A DNA stretch of 64,000 nucleotides, taken from assembly GCF_007000325.2 (NCBI RefSeq), contig NZ_CP117267.1:248001-312000 (forward strand). The letters are read 5' to 3'. The notes beneath the pieces were generated by a model, which was not told where the DNA came from, searched no databases, and was given only the letters and a program-made list of their open reading frames with translations. This DNA is from Rhizobium rhododendri. GTDB taxonomy: Bacteria > Pseudomonadota > Alphaproteobacteria > Rhizobiales > Rhizobiaceae. Below are positions 49,550-57,690 of the stretch, piece by piece (the first letter of the stretch is position 1; each line of letters starts with the position of its first letter). The translations under genes and the position numbers were made by a program.

Positions 49550-50499
49550 GCGGCGCCGTTCTCGAAGGGCGCGATCTCGCCCGCTACTACACCGTCAATC
49601 GTGGCATGTTCAAGCCGGACGCCACCGTCAAGGCGCTGAACGGCGTCAGCTTCAGCCTCTATTCCGGCAAGACGCTGGCCGTCGTCGGCGAATCCGGTTG
49701 CGGCAAGTCGACGCTCGCACGCCTGGTCACGATGATCGAGGATCCGACCGCCGGCGAACTGCTGATCGACGGCAAGCCGGCCCGTATCGGCGACCGCAGC
49801 CTTCGCAGCCAGGTGCAGATTGTTTTCCAGAACCCCTACGGCTCGCTCAATCCGCGCCAGAAGGTCGGGGCGATCCTCGAAGAGCCGCTGAAGATCAACA
49901 CAACGGAAGATGCAGCCACCCGCCGCGCCAAGGCGGAGGCGATGATGGAGCGCGTCGGTCTACGGCCTGAGCACTACGACCGCTATCCGCACATGTTCTC
50001 CGGCGGCCAGCGCCAGCGCATCGCAATTGCCCGCTCGCTGATGCTGCGGCCGAAGGTGCTGGTTCTCGACGAGCCGGTCTCTGCGCTCGATCTGTCGATC
50101 CAGGCACAGGTGCTGAACCTGCTGATGGACCTGCAGAAGGAAATGGGGCTCGCCTATCTCTTCATCTCGCACGGCCTGTCTGTTGTGCGCCACATCGCAG
50201 ATGATGTCATGGTCATGTATCTCGGCCGCCCGGTCGAGACTGGTAGCGCCGCCGATGTCTTTGCCCATCCGCGTCATCCCTACACCGCAGCCCTGCTGTC
50301 GGCGACGCCGATTGCCGATCCCGAGCGCGCCAAGACGCGCATCCGCCTTCAGGGCGAACTGCCGTCGCCGCTCAATCCGCCGACTGGCTGCCACTTCAAT
50401 CCGCGCTGCTGGAAAGCGCAGGATCTCTGTCGGACAAACGAGCCGCTGCTTGACCAGGCTGCGGCGCATGGGTTTGCCTGCCATTTTCCGCTGGACTGA
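49546..50499 (+). CDS. dppF: Dipeptide ABC transporter ATP-binding protein DppF
   Basis: ATPase of 317 residues starting at ATG 49546, which overlaps the dppD stop. Walker A is GESGCGKSTLARLV, the signature is SGGQRQRIAIARSL and Walker B is VLVLDEPVSALDLS. The C-terminus has PTGCHFNPRCWKAQDLC, the oligopeptide/dipeptide extension with conserved cysteines. The second ATPase of the dpp transporter. Gluconokinase follows after 24 bases. Confidence 0.93.
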   Translation: MSGAVLEGRDLARYYTVNRGMFKPDATVKALNGVSFSLYSGKTLAVVGESGCGKSTLARLVTMIEDPTAGELLIDGKPARIGDRSLRSQVQIVFQNPYGSLNPRQKVGAILEEPLKINTTEDAATRRAKAEAMMERVGLRPEHYDRYPHMFSGGQRQRIAIARSLMLRPKVLVLDEPVSALDLSIQAQVLNLLMDLQKEMGLAYLFISHGLSVVRHIADDVMVMYLGRPVETGSAADVFAHPRHPYTAALLSATPIADPERAKTRIRLQGELPSPLNPPTGCHFNPRCWKAQDLCRTNEPLLDQAAAHGFACHFPLD

Positions 50500-50523
50500 A
50501 CACGAGTAACAGGACCGCATGCA

Positions 50524-51048
50524 ATGAGTGAACCAATCGGCCCCCGGGCTATCGTCGTCATGGGCGTCAGCGGCAGCGGCAAGACCTCGATTGCCGAGGC
50601 AATTGCCGGCAAGCTGGTCTTCAAGTTCGTCGAAGGGGATGCCCTGCATCCGTCTGCCAACGTCGAGAAGATGAGCCGTGGCACACCTTTGACGGATGAG
50701 GATCGCTGGCCCTGGCTCGACCTGATCGGTGCCGAGATCGCCGCAGCCGTGGCTCGCGGCGAAGGCATCGTCGTGACATGCTCGGCGCTGAAGCGCACCT
50801 ATCGCGACCGCCTGCGGCGCGAAGCCGGCGGCGCGCTTGCCTTCGTCTATCTCGAAGGCTCCCGCGCCTTGCTCAACACCCGCATGGGCGAGCGCAAGGG
50901 CCACTTCATGCCGACATCGCTGCTCGAAAGCCAGTTGGCGACGCTGGAAGTGCCGACCGGCGAACCCGGCGTGGTCACCGTCGATATCGACGACAGCATC
51001 GACGGCATCGTCGCTGCGGCAGTCAAGGGTCTCGCTGCAATCGGCTGA
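50524..51048 (+). CDS. gntK: Gluconokinase
   Basis: Kinase of 174 residues that phosphorylates gluconate to 6-phosphogluconate, the substrate of Edd. Walker A is VMGVSGSGKTSIAEAIA, followed by FVEGDALHPSANVEKMSRGTPLTDEDRWPWL, the family signature, and VVTCSALKRTYRDRLR. The length is typical of thermoresistant GntK proteins. It is 24 bases after dppF and may be cotranscribed, although the functions are unrelated. Confidence 0.93.
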   Translation: MSEPIGPRAIVVMGVSGSGKTSIAEAIAGKLVFKFVEGDALHPSANVEKMSRGTPLTDEDRWPWLDLIGAEIAAAVARGEGIVVTCSALKRTYRDRLRREAGGALAFVYLEGSRALLNTRMGERKGHFMPTSLLESQLATLEVPTGEPGVVTVDIDDSIDGIVAAAVKGLAAIG

Positions 51049-51058
51049 CCAGAACTGG

Positions 51059-51769
51059 TCAGCCGTCTGCCCGCGACAGCACTCTGCGCTCGAAGAAGAA
51101 GTAGGGGCGGAGCCGCACGCCGAGCACGTTGCCGGCGAAAGCGGCAACGGCCCAGAGATAGCCGTGAAGACTGCCGGAGGCTATGCCGGAGAAATAGGCG
51201 CCGATATTGCATCCGTAGGCGATGCGGGCGCCATAGCCGAGCAGAAGCCCGCCGACGACAGCCGCAAGGATAGAGCGCAGCGGAATGTCGAGGCTCGGCG
51301 CAAACCGCCCGGCAAGCGACGATGCCAGCATCGCGCCGGCAATGATGCCGAAATCCATCACCGAGGTGACATCGGCAAAGACGCTGTCCGTCAGAGCTTT
51401 CGCATTGGCCGGCGTCTGCCAGTAGGTCCAGGCGGTCGGATCGATGCCGATGAGCGCTGCGCCCTTGGCGCCCCAGAGCGCGAATGCGGATGTGATACCC
51501 CAAGGACGACCGGCAATCGAAAGCGTCGCGAAATTCAGCAGGGCCAGCGCGACCGCACCGAGGACGAGCGGCCATGGACCGCGCAGCAGGCGCTGCAGAC
51601 CGTGACGCCTGGCTGGCGCCTCGGTCTCGAGTGCCCCGTGCCGGCGCTTTTCCACCAGAACCGTCAGCCCGGCGATGACTGCAAAAATGGCGAGCGAGAC
51701 CGCAATGCCGCCAACTGCGCCGAAACTCTGTACCAGCGAAATCGGTGGAAGCGCGGGCAGGCTCACCAC
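51059..51769 (-). CDS. YeeE/YedE family permease, C-terminal half
   Basis: Membrane protein of 236 residues with about five hydrophobic segments. It begins SLPALPPISLVQSFGAVGGI and includes MDFGIIAGAMLASSLAGRF and GYGARIAYGCNIGAYFSGIASG, where the GCNIGA-type cysteine motif is the sulfur-transport signature of TsuA/YeeE. The first codon is GTG, overlapping the stop of the upstream half by seven bases. In other bacteria the two halves are usually one protein of about 350-400 residues. It probably works together with the upstream half as one carrier for thiosulfate or a similar sulfur compound. Confidence 0.8.
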   Translation of the reverse strand: MVSLPALPPISLVQSFGAVGGIAVSLAIFAVIAGLTVLVEKRRHGALETEAPARRHGLQRLLRGPWPLVLGAVALALLNFATLSIAGRPWGITSAFALWGAKGAALIGIDPTAWTYWQTPANAKALTDSVFADVTSVMDFGIIAGAMLASSLAGRFAPSLDIPLRSILAAVVGGLLLGYGARIAYGCNIGAYFSGIASGSLHGYLWAVAAFAGNVLGVRLRPYFFFERRVLSRADG

Positions 51770-52278
51770 CAGTCGAAGTTGACGGTGCCCAGAACCGAGC
51801 CGACGACAAAGAAGAACAGGGTGACCAGCATGCGGGCATTGCCGCCGCCAGCGGTAAACAGCGTGCCTGAAGCGCAGCCGCCGCCGAGTTGCATGCCGAT
51901 GCCGAACATGAAGGCACCGACGATGACGCCGATCCCGGCCGGCGAGACCGAGCCCTTCACCTCATGGCCGAACAGCGACCCGCTTGCAAGGAATGGAAAG
52001 AACAGGATGACAGCGAGCGCCAGCAGGATCATCTGCACCCGCAGTCCGCGCCCGCGCCCATCGACGATAAACACCCGCCATGCGGAGGTGAAACCGAAGG
52101 CAGCGTGGTAGAGCGCAATGCCGAGTGCTCCACCGACGAGGAACAGCGCACCTTGGGCCGGGCCGTAGAAATAGCCCAGAAGCACTGTGCCCAGTACCAA
52201 TGCGGCGAGCGATCCTACCCCCGGCGCTCCCAGCAGTGGGGCTTTGGTCTCGTTGATGGACGGCGAGGCGACAGACAT
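51763..52278 (-). CDS. YeeE/YedE family permease, N-terminal half
   Basis: Membrane protein of 171 residues with about four hydrophobic segments. The sulfur motif GIGMQLGGGCASGTLFTAGGGNAR is complete, with its conserved cysteine. It stops at FDWW, exactly where intact relatives continue into a loop beginning SLPALPP-like sequence. One missing base at TGGTGGTG/AGC would explain the break, so this is either a natural two-gene version with a GTG restart or a frameshifted gene. No regulator gene is adjacent. Confidence 0.8.
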   Translation of the reverse strand: MSVASPSINETKAPLLGAPGVGSLAALVLGTVLLGYFYGPAQGALFLVGGALGIALYHAAFGFTSAWRVFIVDGRGRGLRVQMILLALAVILFFPFLASGSLFGHEVKGSVSPAGIGVIVGAFMFGIGMQLGGGCASGTLFTAGGGNARMLVTLFFFVVGSVLGTVNFDWW

Positions 52279-52411
52279 GACATGCTCCTGATTGCAGGAA
52301 GCACTTTTACGCCTGTTCCTCTCCCGGCGAGAGGAACACTATTCTTCAGTTGTGCGAAAAAGCGAACGAGCATGCCATGACTGCGGGCAACGGGGACATG
52401 ATTGTCGCCCC

Positions 52412-53659
52412 TCAGGGCCGAAAGCGCTCCGGTCCATAGGCCGAAATATCGATGAACGGCGCTTCCCCGGTGATCATCTCGGCCAGAACGCGACCGGTGA
52501 CCGGGCCAAGCGTCAGACCGTGATGCGCATGACCGAAGCCGAACCACAAGCCTTGATGGCGCGGTGCCTTGCCGATGACAGGCATCATGTCGGGCGTGCA
52601 CGGACGGGCACCCATCCATGGCTCAGGATCCAGCCGCTCGCCGAGCGGGAAGATTGTGCGGGCGACCTTTTCGGCGCGGTCGAGCTGCACCGGCGTCTTC
52701 GGCGCATCGCGGGATGCAAATTCGGCGCCTGTCGTCAGCCTGATGCCCTGGTTCATCGGCGCCAGAAAGTAGCCGCGCTCCTTGTCCAGCGTCCAGTTGT
52801 TGAGAACGGCATTGCCCTCGGTCGCATAATGCATGTGATAGCCGCGCTTGACGCCAAGCGGAAAATTGTAGCCCAGGCGGTAGGTCGCGGTGTCGGCCCA
52901 GGGACCGAGCGCCAACACGGCATCGTCGGCCTGCAACGGGCCTTCCGAAGTCATCACCCGCCAGCCCGATCCCGACTGGCCGAGCGAGGCTGCGTCGCCG
53001 CGCACGAACCGGCCGCCGAGGCTCTCGAAATAGCGCATATAGGCGTTGGTGAGCCCGGCAGGGTCGAGCACCGACCAAGGATCCTTCCATCGCAGACCGC
53101 CGACGAACTGGCCCATGATGTTCGGCTCGGCACGGGCGACGTCGGCGGGGGTCATCGCCTCGAAATCCACCGCGTATTCGCGCTTCAGCTTGGCGGCCTC
53201 GGCAAATTCCTCGTCGCGCTTGGCCTCGGTGCGAAAGATCTCCATCCAGCCATCCTTACGGATCAGATGTTCGGCGTCTGAGGCCTGGATCAGGTCGGCA
53301 TGTTCGAGGATCGAGTTCTCGATCAGCGGCGCATAGGCCCGGGAGATCAATGCATGCCGCTTGGCATTGGAGTTCCACCAGTACTTCGCGAGGAATGCCA
53401 GCTGGCCGGGCAGGGCGCGCAGATGATAGTGGGCATCGATGCGGTTGTTCAGCGCATATTTCAGCAGCAGGCCAAACTGCTGGGGGAAACCATAGGGAAC
53501 GACACCTTCGCGCTGGATCAGCCCGGCATTGCCGAAACTCGTTTCCTGGCCGGGCTGCTTGCGGTCGATCAGCGTCACCTGCCGGCCGCGGCGCTGCAGG
53601 TGGATTGCGGTCGATACGCCGACAATGCCGGCGCCAAGCACGATTGCGTCTTTTGTCAT
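52412..53659 (-). CDS. FAD-dependent D-amino acid dehydrogenase-like oxidoreductase
   Basis: Flavoprotein of 415 residues in the DadA family. The N-terminus AIVLGAGIVGVSTAIHLQRRG is the FAD Rossmann site, followed by ETSFGNAGLIQ, and the C-terminal GFGHAHHGLTLGPVTGRVLAEM completes the cofactor pocket. DadA proteins oxidise D-amino acids to keto acids and pass electrons to the respiratory chain. No racemase lies next to it, so the exact substrate is open; other members act on hydroxyproline or similar. Confidence 0.82.
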   Translation of the reverse strand: MTKDAIVLGAGIVGVSTAIHLQRRGRQVTLIDRKQPGQETSFGNAGLIQREGVVPYGFPQQFGLLLKYALNNRIDAHYHLRALPGQLAFLAKYWWNSNAKRHALISRAYAPLIENSILEHADLIQASDAEHLIRKDGWMEIFRTEAKRDEEFAEAAKLKREYAVDFEAMTPADVARAEPNIMGQFVGGLRWKDPWSVLDPAGLTNAYMRYFESLGGRFVRGDAASLGQSGSGWRVMTSEGPLQADDAVLALGPWADTATYRLGYNFPLGVKRGYHMHYATEGNAVLNNWTLDKERGYFLAPMNQGIRLTTGAEFASRDAPKTPVQLDRAEKVARTIFPLGERLDPEPWMGARPCTPDMMPVIGKAPRHQGLWFGFGHAHHGLTLGPVTGRVLAEMITGEAPFIDISAYGPERFRP

Positions 53660-53746
53660 AATTCCCTGCGGTCGGTCAGCATTTTCAAACCCGGAAAGTG
53701 CCTGTCGAATTGCTGCGTTGCAAATAAAAAATGAGACCGTGCAAGC

Positions 53747-54241
53747 TTAAAGCATCGCGTCCTTCAATGCCTTGTTCTCGGCCTTGATGCGGACGGTCAG
53801 CATCGCCGCGTTGAGCAGCGAGAAAACGAGCGCAAACAGCGGCAGTCCGAACGCCAGCGGCAGAGCTGCGATCTCGCCGACGACGATCACATAGTTCGGA
53901 TGGCTGAAGAAGCGGTAGGGTCCCGTGACGATCCTCGGGGTATTCGGCAGGACGATGATCCGCGTCGTCCATCGCCCGCCAAGGGTGGCAAGAATCCAGA
54001 CGCGTAGCAGCTGCAGAACGGCAAAGACGGCCAGCCAGAACAGGTTGATGGGCTGGTTCCAGCCGAAGACCCACAGGCCAACCAGCCAGGCCGCGTGCAT
54101 GACCACCATATAGGGGTAATGCTCCGCCCCGATCTCGCGTCCGCCTCTCGCCATCAGCGCCTTGGTGTTGCGCTTGGCGTGCACCAGTTCGGCCAGGCGC
54201 TGCAGGGTGACGAAGGTCAGGAGTGCAATTGCAGGCAACAT
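53747..54241 (-). CDS. Isoprenylcysteine carboxyl methyltransferase (ICMT) family protein
   Basis: Membrane protein of 164 residues. Its C-terminal half has RFFSHPNYVIVVGEIAALPLAFG and a TVRIKAENKAL tail, the S-adenosylmethionine-binding pattern of ICMT-like methyltransferases (H-P-x-Y with a late E-N). ATG 54241 overlaps the polyketide synthase stop (TGATG), so the two are translationally coupled. In Streptomyces (SrsB) and Bacillus (BpsB), such enzymes methylate the alkylresorcinol or alkylpyrone made by the neighbouring type III synthase. The same role is inferred here. Confidence 0.82.
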   Translation of the reverse strand: MLPAIALLTFVTLQRLAELVHAKRNTKALMARGGREIGAEHYPYMVVMHAAWLVGLWVFGWNQPINLFWLAVFAVLQLLRVWILATLGGRWTTRIIVLPNTPRIVTGPYRFFSHPNYVIVVGEIAALPLAFGLPLFALVFSLLNAAMLTVRIKAENKALKDAML

Positions 54242-55293
54242 CAGGCGACCCTCTTCAGCGTGACGCAACTGGCCGTGAAGCCCGGTCCCATGGCGACCAT
54301 CGCCGAGCGTTCGGGCAGGCCTGCGGCAATGGCCCGTTCGAGCACGAAAAGCACGGTCGGAGACGACATGTTTCCATATTCGGCGATGACGGCGCGCTCG
54401 TGGTCAAGCGATCCCGGTTCCAGTCCGAAGGTCGCTTCCAGCGCGACCAGGACCTTGGCGCCGCCGGGATGGCAGATGAACCGGTCGATATCGGAAAGTG
54501 CCAGCCCCGAGCGCGCCAGGATCGAGGCGATTGCCGGACCCACCTCCGCCTCGGCAAATCGCGGCAGCGACTGCTCGAGGATGATGCCGAAGCCGGCGTC
54601 GTCGATCTGCCAGCCCATGATACCGAGCGTATCCGGAAATAGGTGCTCGCCCGTCGTCTCCACCTCGGCCAGCCCGCCGGGCCCTGCGCGCAGGATACAG
54701 GCGGCTGCGCCGTCGCCGAACAGCGCGGTGGCGATGATATTCGGCTTGGTCGGGGCATCCAGCCGGAACGACAGCGAACAGAGTTCGATGGCGACGAACA
54801 GCACGGTCGCCCCGGGCCGGCCCCTGGCCATGCGCGTGGCAATGCCAAAGCCCGAGACACCGGCAGCACAACCCAGCCCGAAAACGGGAACGCGCTCGAT
54901 ATCGGCGCGGAAACCCATCTGGCCGGCCAGCCGCGCCTCGAGGCTTGGCGTCGCAAAGCCGGTCGACGATACGGTGACGATGCAGTCGATATCGGCCGCC
55001 GTCAGACCAGCGTGATCTAGCGCCTTTGTGGTTGCCTCGACGAAAAGTGCGCTGGCGACCTCGGCATAGGCGGCGAGCCGGTCTTTCCAGGCGTGCGGTT
55101 CGGAGAACCATGACAAAGGTCTCGCCGAATGCCGCTTGGTGATCCCGGCATTGTCGAAGACGCGCGATAGCGGCTTGAATTCGCGGTAGCGATCCGAGAA
55201 CAGTCGGGCGGCCATTTCCTTGGCTTCCGACTGCAAAATGACGTGCTCGGGCGTGGCAACGGCCAGTCCGACGAGCTTAACTTGGTCTGTCAA
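54241..55293 (-). CDS. Type III polyketide synthase
   Basis: Condensing enzyme of 350 residues. The start is TTG 55293, seven bases after a perfect AAGGAGA; an open frame continues further upstream without coding character. The catalytic triad is complete: Cys142 in FGLGCAAGVSG, His275 in FICHPGGAK and Asn308 in EYGNMSSPT. The enzyme would extend a fatty acyl starter with malonyl-CoA to an alkylpyrone or alkylresorcinol. The coupled ICMT methyltransferase gene suggests a methylated phenolic lipid or pyrone. The product cannot be read from sequence. Confidence 0.92.
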   Translation of the reverse strand: MTDQVKLVGLAVATPEHVILQSEAKEMAARLFSDRYREFKPLSRVFDNAGITKRHSARPLSWFSEPHAWKDRLAAYAEVASALFVEATTKALDHAGLTAADIDCIVTVSSTGFATPSLEARLAGQMGFRADIERVPVFGLGCAAGVSGFGIATRMARGRPGATVLFVAIELCSLSFRLDAPTKPNIIATALFGDGAAACILRAGPGGLAEVETTGEHLFPDTLGIMGWQIDDAGFGIILEQSLPRFAEAEVGPAIASILARSGLALSDIDRFICHPGGAKVLVALEATFGLEPGSLDHERAVIAEYGNMSSPTVLFVLERAIAAGLPERSAMVAMGPGFTASCVTLKRVA

Positions 55294-55492
55294 AAACTGT
55301 CTCCTTTGGCGCTGTTCGCGCGCTGCTGCCGACAACACTTGGTACGTTGAAATATTCGATGTGGGGCGATCACTTGGTCGTGAGAACAGGCAAACGAGTG
55401 ATGCATGGAAATAGTTGCTCAGCCGTCGAATAATCCACCGGCCTCGGGTGTTCTCCTGCCGCAACGTTCAATTCAGCCAAGGAGACCTTCCC

Positions 55493-56029
55493 ATGACGAA
55501 CACTGCAATTCGCTTCGCAACAATCGCGGTCGGCGCCTGCCTGACCCTCGGCACCCTGACTGTGCCTGTCTTTGCCGCCGGCGACAGCGAGAGCGCGCCG
55601 CCGACCTGCAAGAAGGGCGAAGTCTACGACAAGAAGGAAAAGAAGTGCGTCAAGCAGTCCGGCGCCAATATCAGCGATGAAGACCGCGCCGACTATGCCT
55701 ATGCGCTGGCCAAGGAAGGCCGTTACGAGGAAGCGCTGGCCATGCTCGATACCGTGAAGGACCAGAACAACGCCGAGGTGCTGAACTATCGCGGCTATGC
55801 GACCCGCAAGCTCGGCCGCACTGATGAGGGCATTTCCTACTACCTGCAGTCGGTCAAGCTCGATCCGAAATACGCCAAGGTCCGCGAATATCTGGGCGAG
55901 GCCTACGTCATCAAGGGTCAGGTCGATCTCGCCAAGGACCAGCTGGCCACCATCCAGTCGATCTGCGGCACCGGCTGCGAAGAGTATCAGGACCTGCATG
56001 AGGCCATCGAGCATCCTGCCAAGATCTGA
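55493..56029 (+). CDS. Secreted TPR protein
   Basis: Protein of 178 residues starting at ATG 55493 after an aaggaga site. A signal peptide ends near residue 29 (VPVFAAG). A lysine-rich linker with CKKGEVYDKKEKKC-type cysteines follows, then TPR repeats such as ADYAYALAKEGRYEEALAML, AEVLNYRGYATRKLGRTDEG and LDPKYAKVREYLGEAY. It is probably periplasmic and binds other proteins. It is divergent from the polyketide synthase gene and 62 bases before the ECF sigma factor gene. Confidence 0.8.
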   Translation: MTNTAIRFATIAVGACLTLGTLTVPVFAAGDSESAPPTCKKGEVYDKKEKKCVKQSGANISDEDRADYAYALAKEGRYEEALAMLDTVKDQNNAEVLNYRGYATRKLGRTDEGISYYLQSVKLDPKYAKVREYLGEAYVIKGQVDLAKDQLATIQSICGTGCEEYQDLHEAIEHPAKI

Positions 56030-56091
56030 TCTCCTCCTCTCGGCATCGTCACGCCGGTCACCATCAACGGCGTCTGCGAAAGGGCATCCGC

Positions 56092-56745
56092 TTGTCAGTC
56101 GCTCCTTTGACATTTCCGCCCTATGGGCGGGTGACGGTTCCGGCCTATAGTCGGACAACAGCGCAGTCGCCGGCCAAACCGGCGGCTCGCAGCACAACCT
56201 TGCCTGCGGAGGATGCCATCGCCAGCGAAGACGACATCAGGGCCGGCCTGTCGCAGCATCTGAAGCGCCTCTGGCGCTATGCCATCGTGCTCTCGAGGCA
56301 GCGCGATGTCGCCGACGATCTCGTCCAGGCAACATGCGTGCGGGCCCTAGAGCGAGCCGGCCAATACGATCCCGGTACAAGGCTTGATCGCTGGCTGTTC
56401 GCGATCCTGCATTCGATCTGGCTGAACGAGGTGCGTTCGCGGCGGGTCCGGATGGGCCAGGGCTTTGTCGAGGCTGACGAAATCCTCGTGTTCGACGGCG
56501 CCGCGCAGACGGAAACGCATCTCATGGCCGTACAGGTCATGCGCAAGGTCCAGGACCTGCCGGAGGCCCAGCGGACTGCAGTCTTTCTGGCCTATGTGGA
56601 AGGCCTATCCTACCGCGAGGTGGCGACCGTCCTCGACGTGCCCATTGGCACCGTGATGAGCCGGCTGGCCGCCGCAAGGGCCAAACTCGCGGAGAACATG
56701 GCGCCATCGGACGGCGAGAGACGATCGAACGAGGAACGGCGATGA
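56092..56745 (+). CDS. ECF-type RNA polymerase sigma factor
   Basis: Sigma factor of up to 217 residues. Region 2 is RLWRYAIVLSRQRDVADDLVQATCVRALERAGQYDP and region 4 is LPEAQRTAVFLAYVEGLSYREVATVLDVPIGTVMSRLAAARAKL. The first 45 residues are loosely conserved and the start is TTG 56092, so the true start may be later. Its stop overlaps the ATG of the anti-sigma gene (ATGA). It probably controls the nearby TPR gene or itself, but I found no clear ECF promoter pair upstream. Confidence 0.88.
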   Translation: MSVAPLTFPPYGRVTVPAYSRTTAQSPAKPAARSTTLPAEDAIASEDDIRAGLSQHLKRLWRYAIVLSRQRDVADDLVQATCVRALERAGQYDPGTRLDRWLFAILHSIWLNEVRSRRVRMGQGFVEADEILVFDGAAQTETHLMAVQVMRKVQDLPEAQRTAVFLAYVEGLSYREVATVLDVPIGTVMSRLAAARAKLAENMAPSDGERRSNEERR

Positions 56746-57545
56746 GCACCCGCGACAGAAATCATGGTCTCTCCGACGAATTGCTGACCGCCTTCATCGA
56801 TGGTGAACTCGGCGCCGACGAGGCTGCAAGGGTGGAGGCGCTGATCGGCGCCGATCCTTCGGTTGCCGAGCGCTTCGACCAGCTCAGCCGCGCCGATCTT
56901 CCCTATGCCGCTGCCTTCGAGCCGCTTCTGGACGCAGCGCCGGGCGACCGGCTGGAGGCCATGCTCGCATCCATTCCACCCGTAAAAGCCAGTCATCGAT
57001 TTACCGCCGCCATCGGCCGGCGCGGTTTCCTCGCCGCGGCAGCCGCCTGTGTCATTGCCGGCATTGCCATCGACCGTGCCGTCATCGGTGTCGATCGCCG
57101 ATTGAACCAGCCGGGCGAGGGCGCCGAATGGCGCGCTGTCGTCGCCGACTATGTCGCGCTTTACAGCCCGGATACGCTGAGTGCGCCCGCAGGCGACAGG
57201 GCGGCGCAACTGGCGGAACTCGACCGGGTCGGATCGAAGATCGGCCTTTCCCTCAGCCCCGAGGCCATCGCTCTTCCCGGTGCCGATTTCCGTCGAGCTC
57301 AAGTGCTGCAATACGACGGCGAACCGCTGGCCCAGATCGCCTATCTCGACCCGGAGGACGGCCCGATGGCGCTGTGTATCGTCAAATCTGCAGGCGCTGC
57401 CGCAGGACCTGAAACGGAACGCCGTCACGGCATGAATGTCGTCTACTGGTCGGCCAGAGGACACGCCTTCATGCTGATCGGCCACGCCGACGCCGACCGT
57501 ATGAAGATCGCGGCGGAGCAGGTGCGGGCCAGGCTTTCCGCATGA
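56742..57545 (+). CDS. Anti-sigma factor (membrane-bound)
   Basis: Protein of 267 residues whose first 50 residues (LSDELLTAFIDGELGADEAARVEALI) match the anti-sigma zinc-finger-like fold of RsiW/ChrR-like proteins, although no complete H-x3-C-x2-C motif is seen. A membrane helix (FLAAAAACVIAGIAI) lies near residue 100, followed by a periplasmic domain of some 150 residues. ATG 56742 overlaps the sigma factor stop, which is usual for sigma/anti-sigma pairs. Confidence 0.8.
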   Translation: MSTRDRNHGLSDELLTAFIDGELGADEAARVEALIGADPSVAERFDQLSRADLPYAAAFEPLLDAAPGDRLEAMLASIPPVKASHRFTAAIGRRGFLAAAAACVIAGIAIDRAVIGVDRRLNQPGEGAEWRAVVADYVALYSPDTLSAPAGDRAAQLAELDRVGSKIGLSLSPEAIALPGADFRRAQVLQYDGEPLAQIAYLDPEDGPMALCIVKSAGAAAGPETERRHGMNVVYWSARGHAFMLIGHADADRMKIAAEQVRARLSA

Positions 57546-57690
57546 GACGGTAGCATGGTGGCTCAACCGGCACTGTATTCAAAAAGAATTTGGCGAAAGC
57601 CGCGCATGCTGGTATCCTCGCACCAACGAAAATCAAATGAGTGCCAGCTGCATGCCGTTACGGCCTTGCGCGGTGCGATGGAAGACACAC

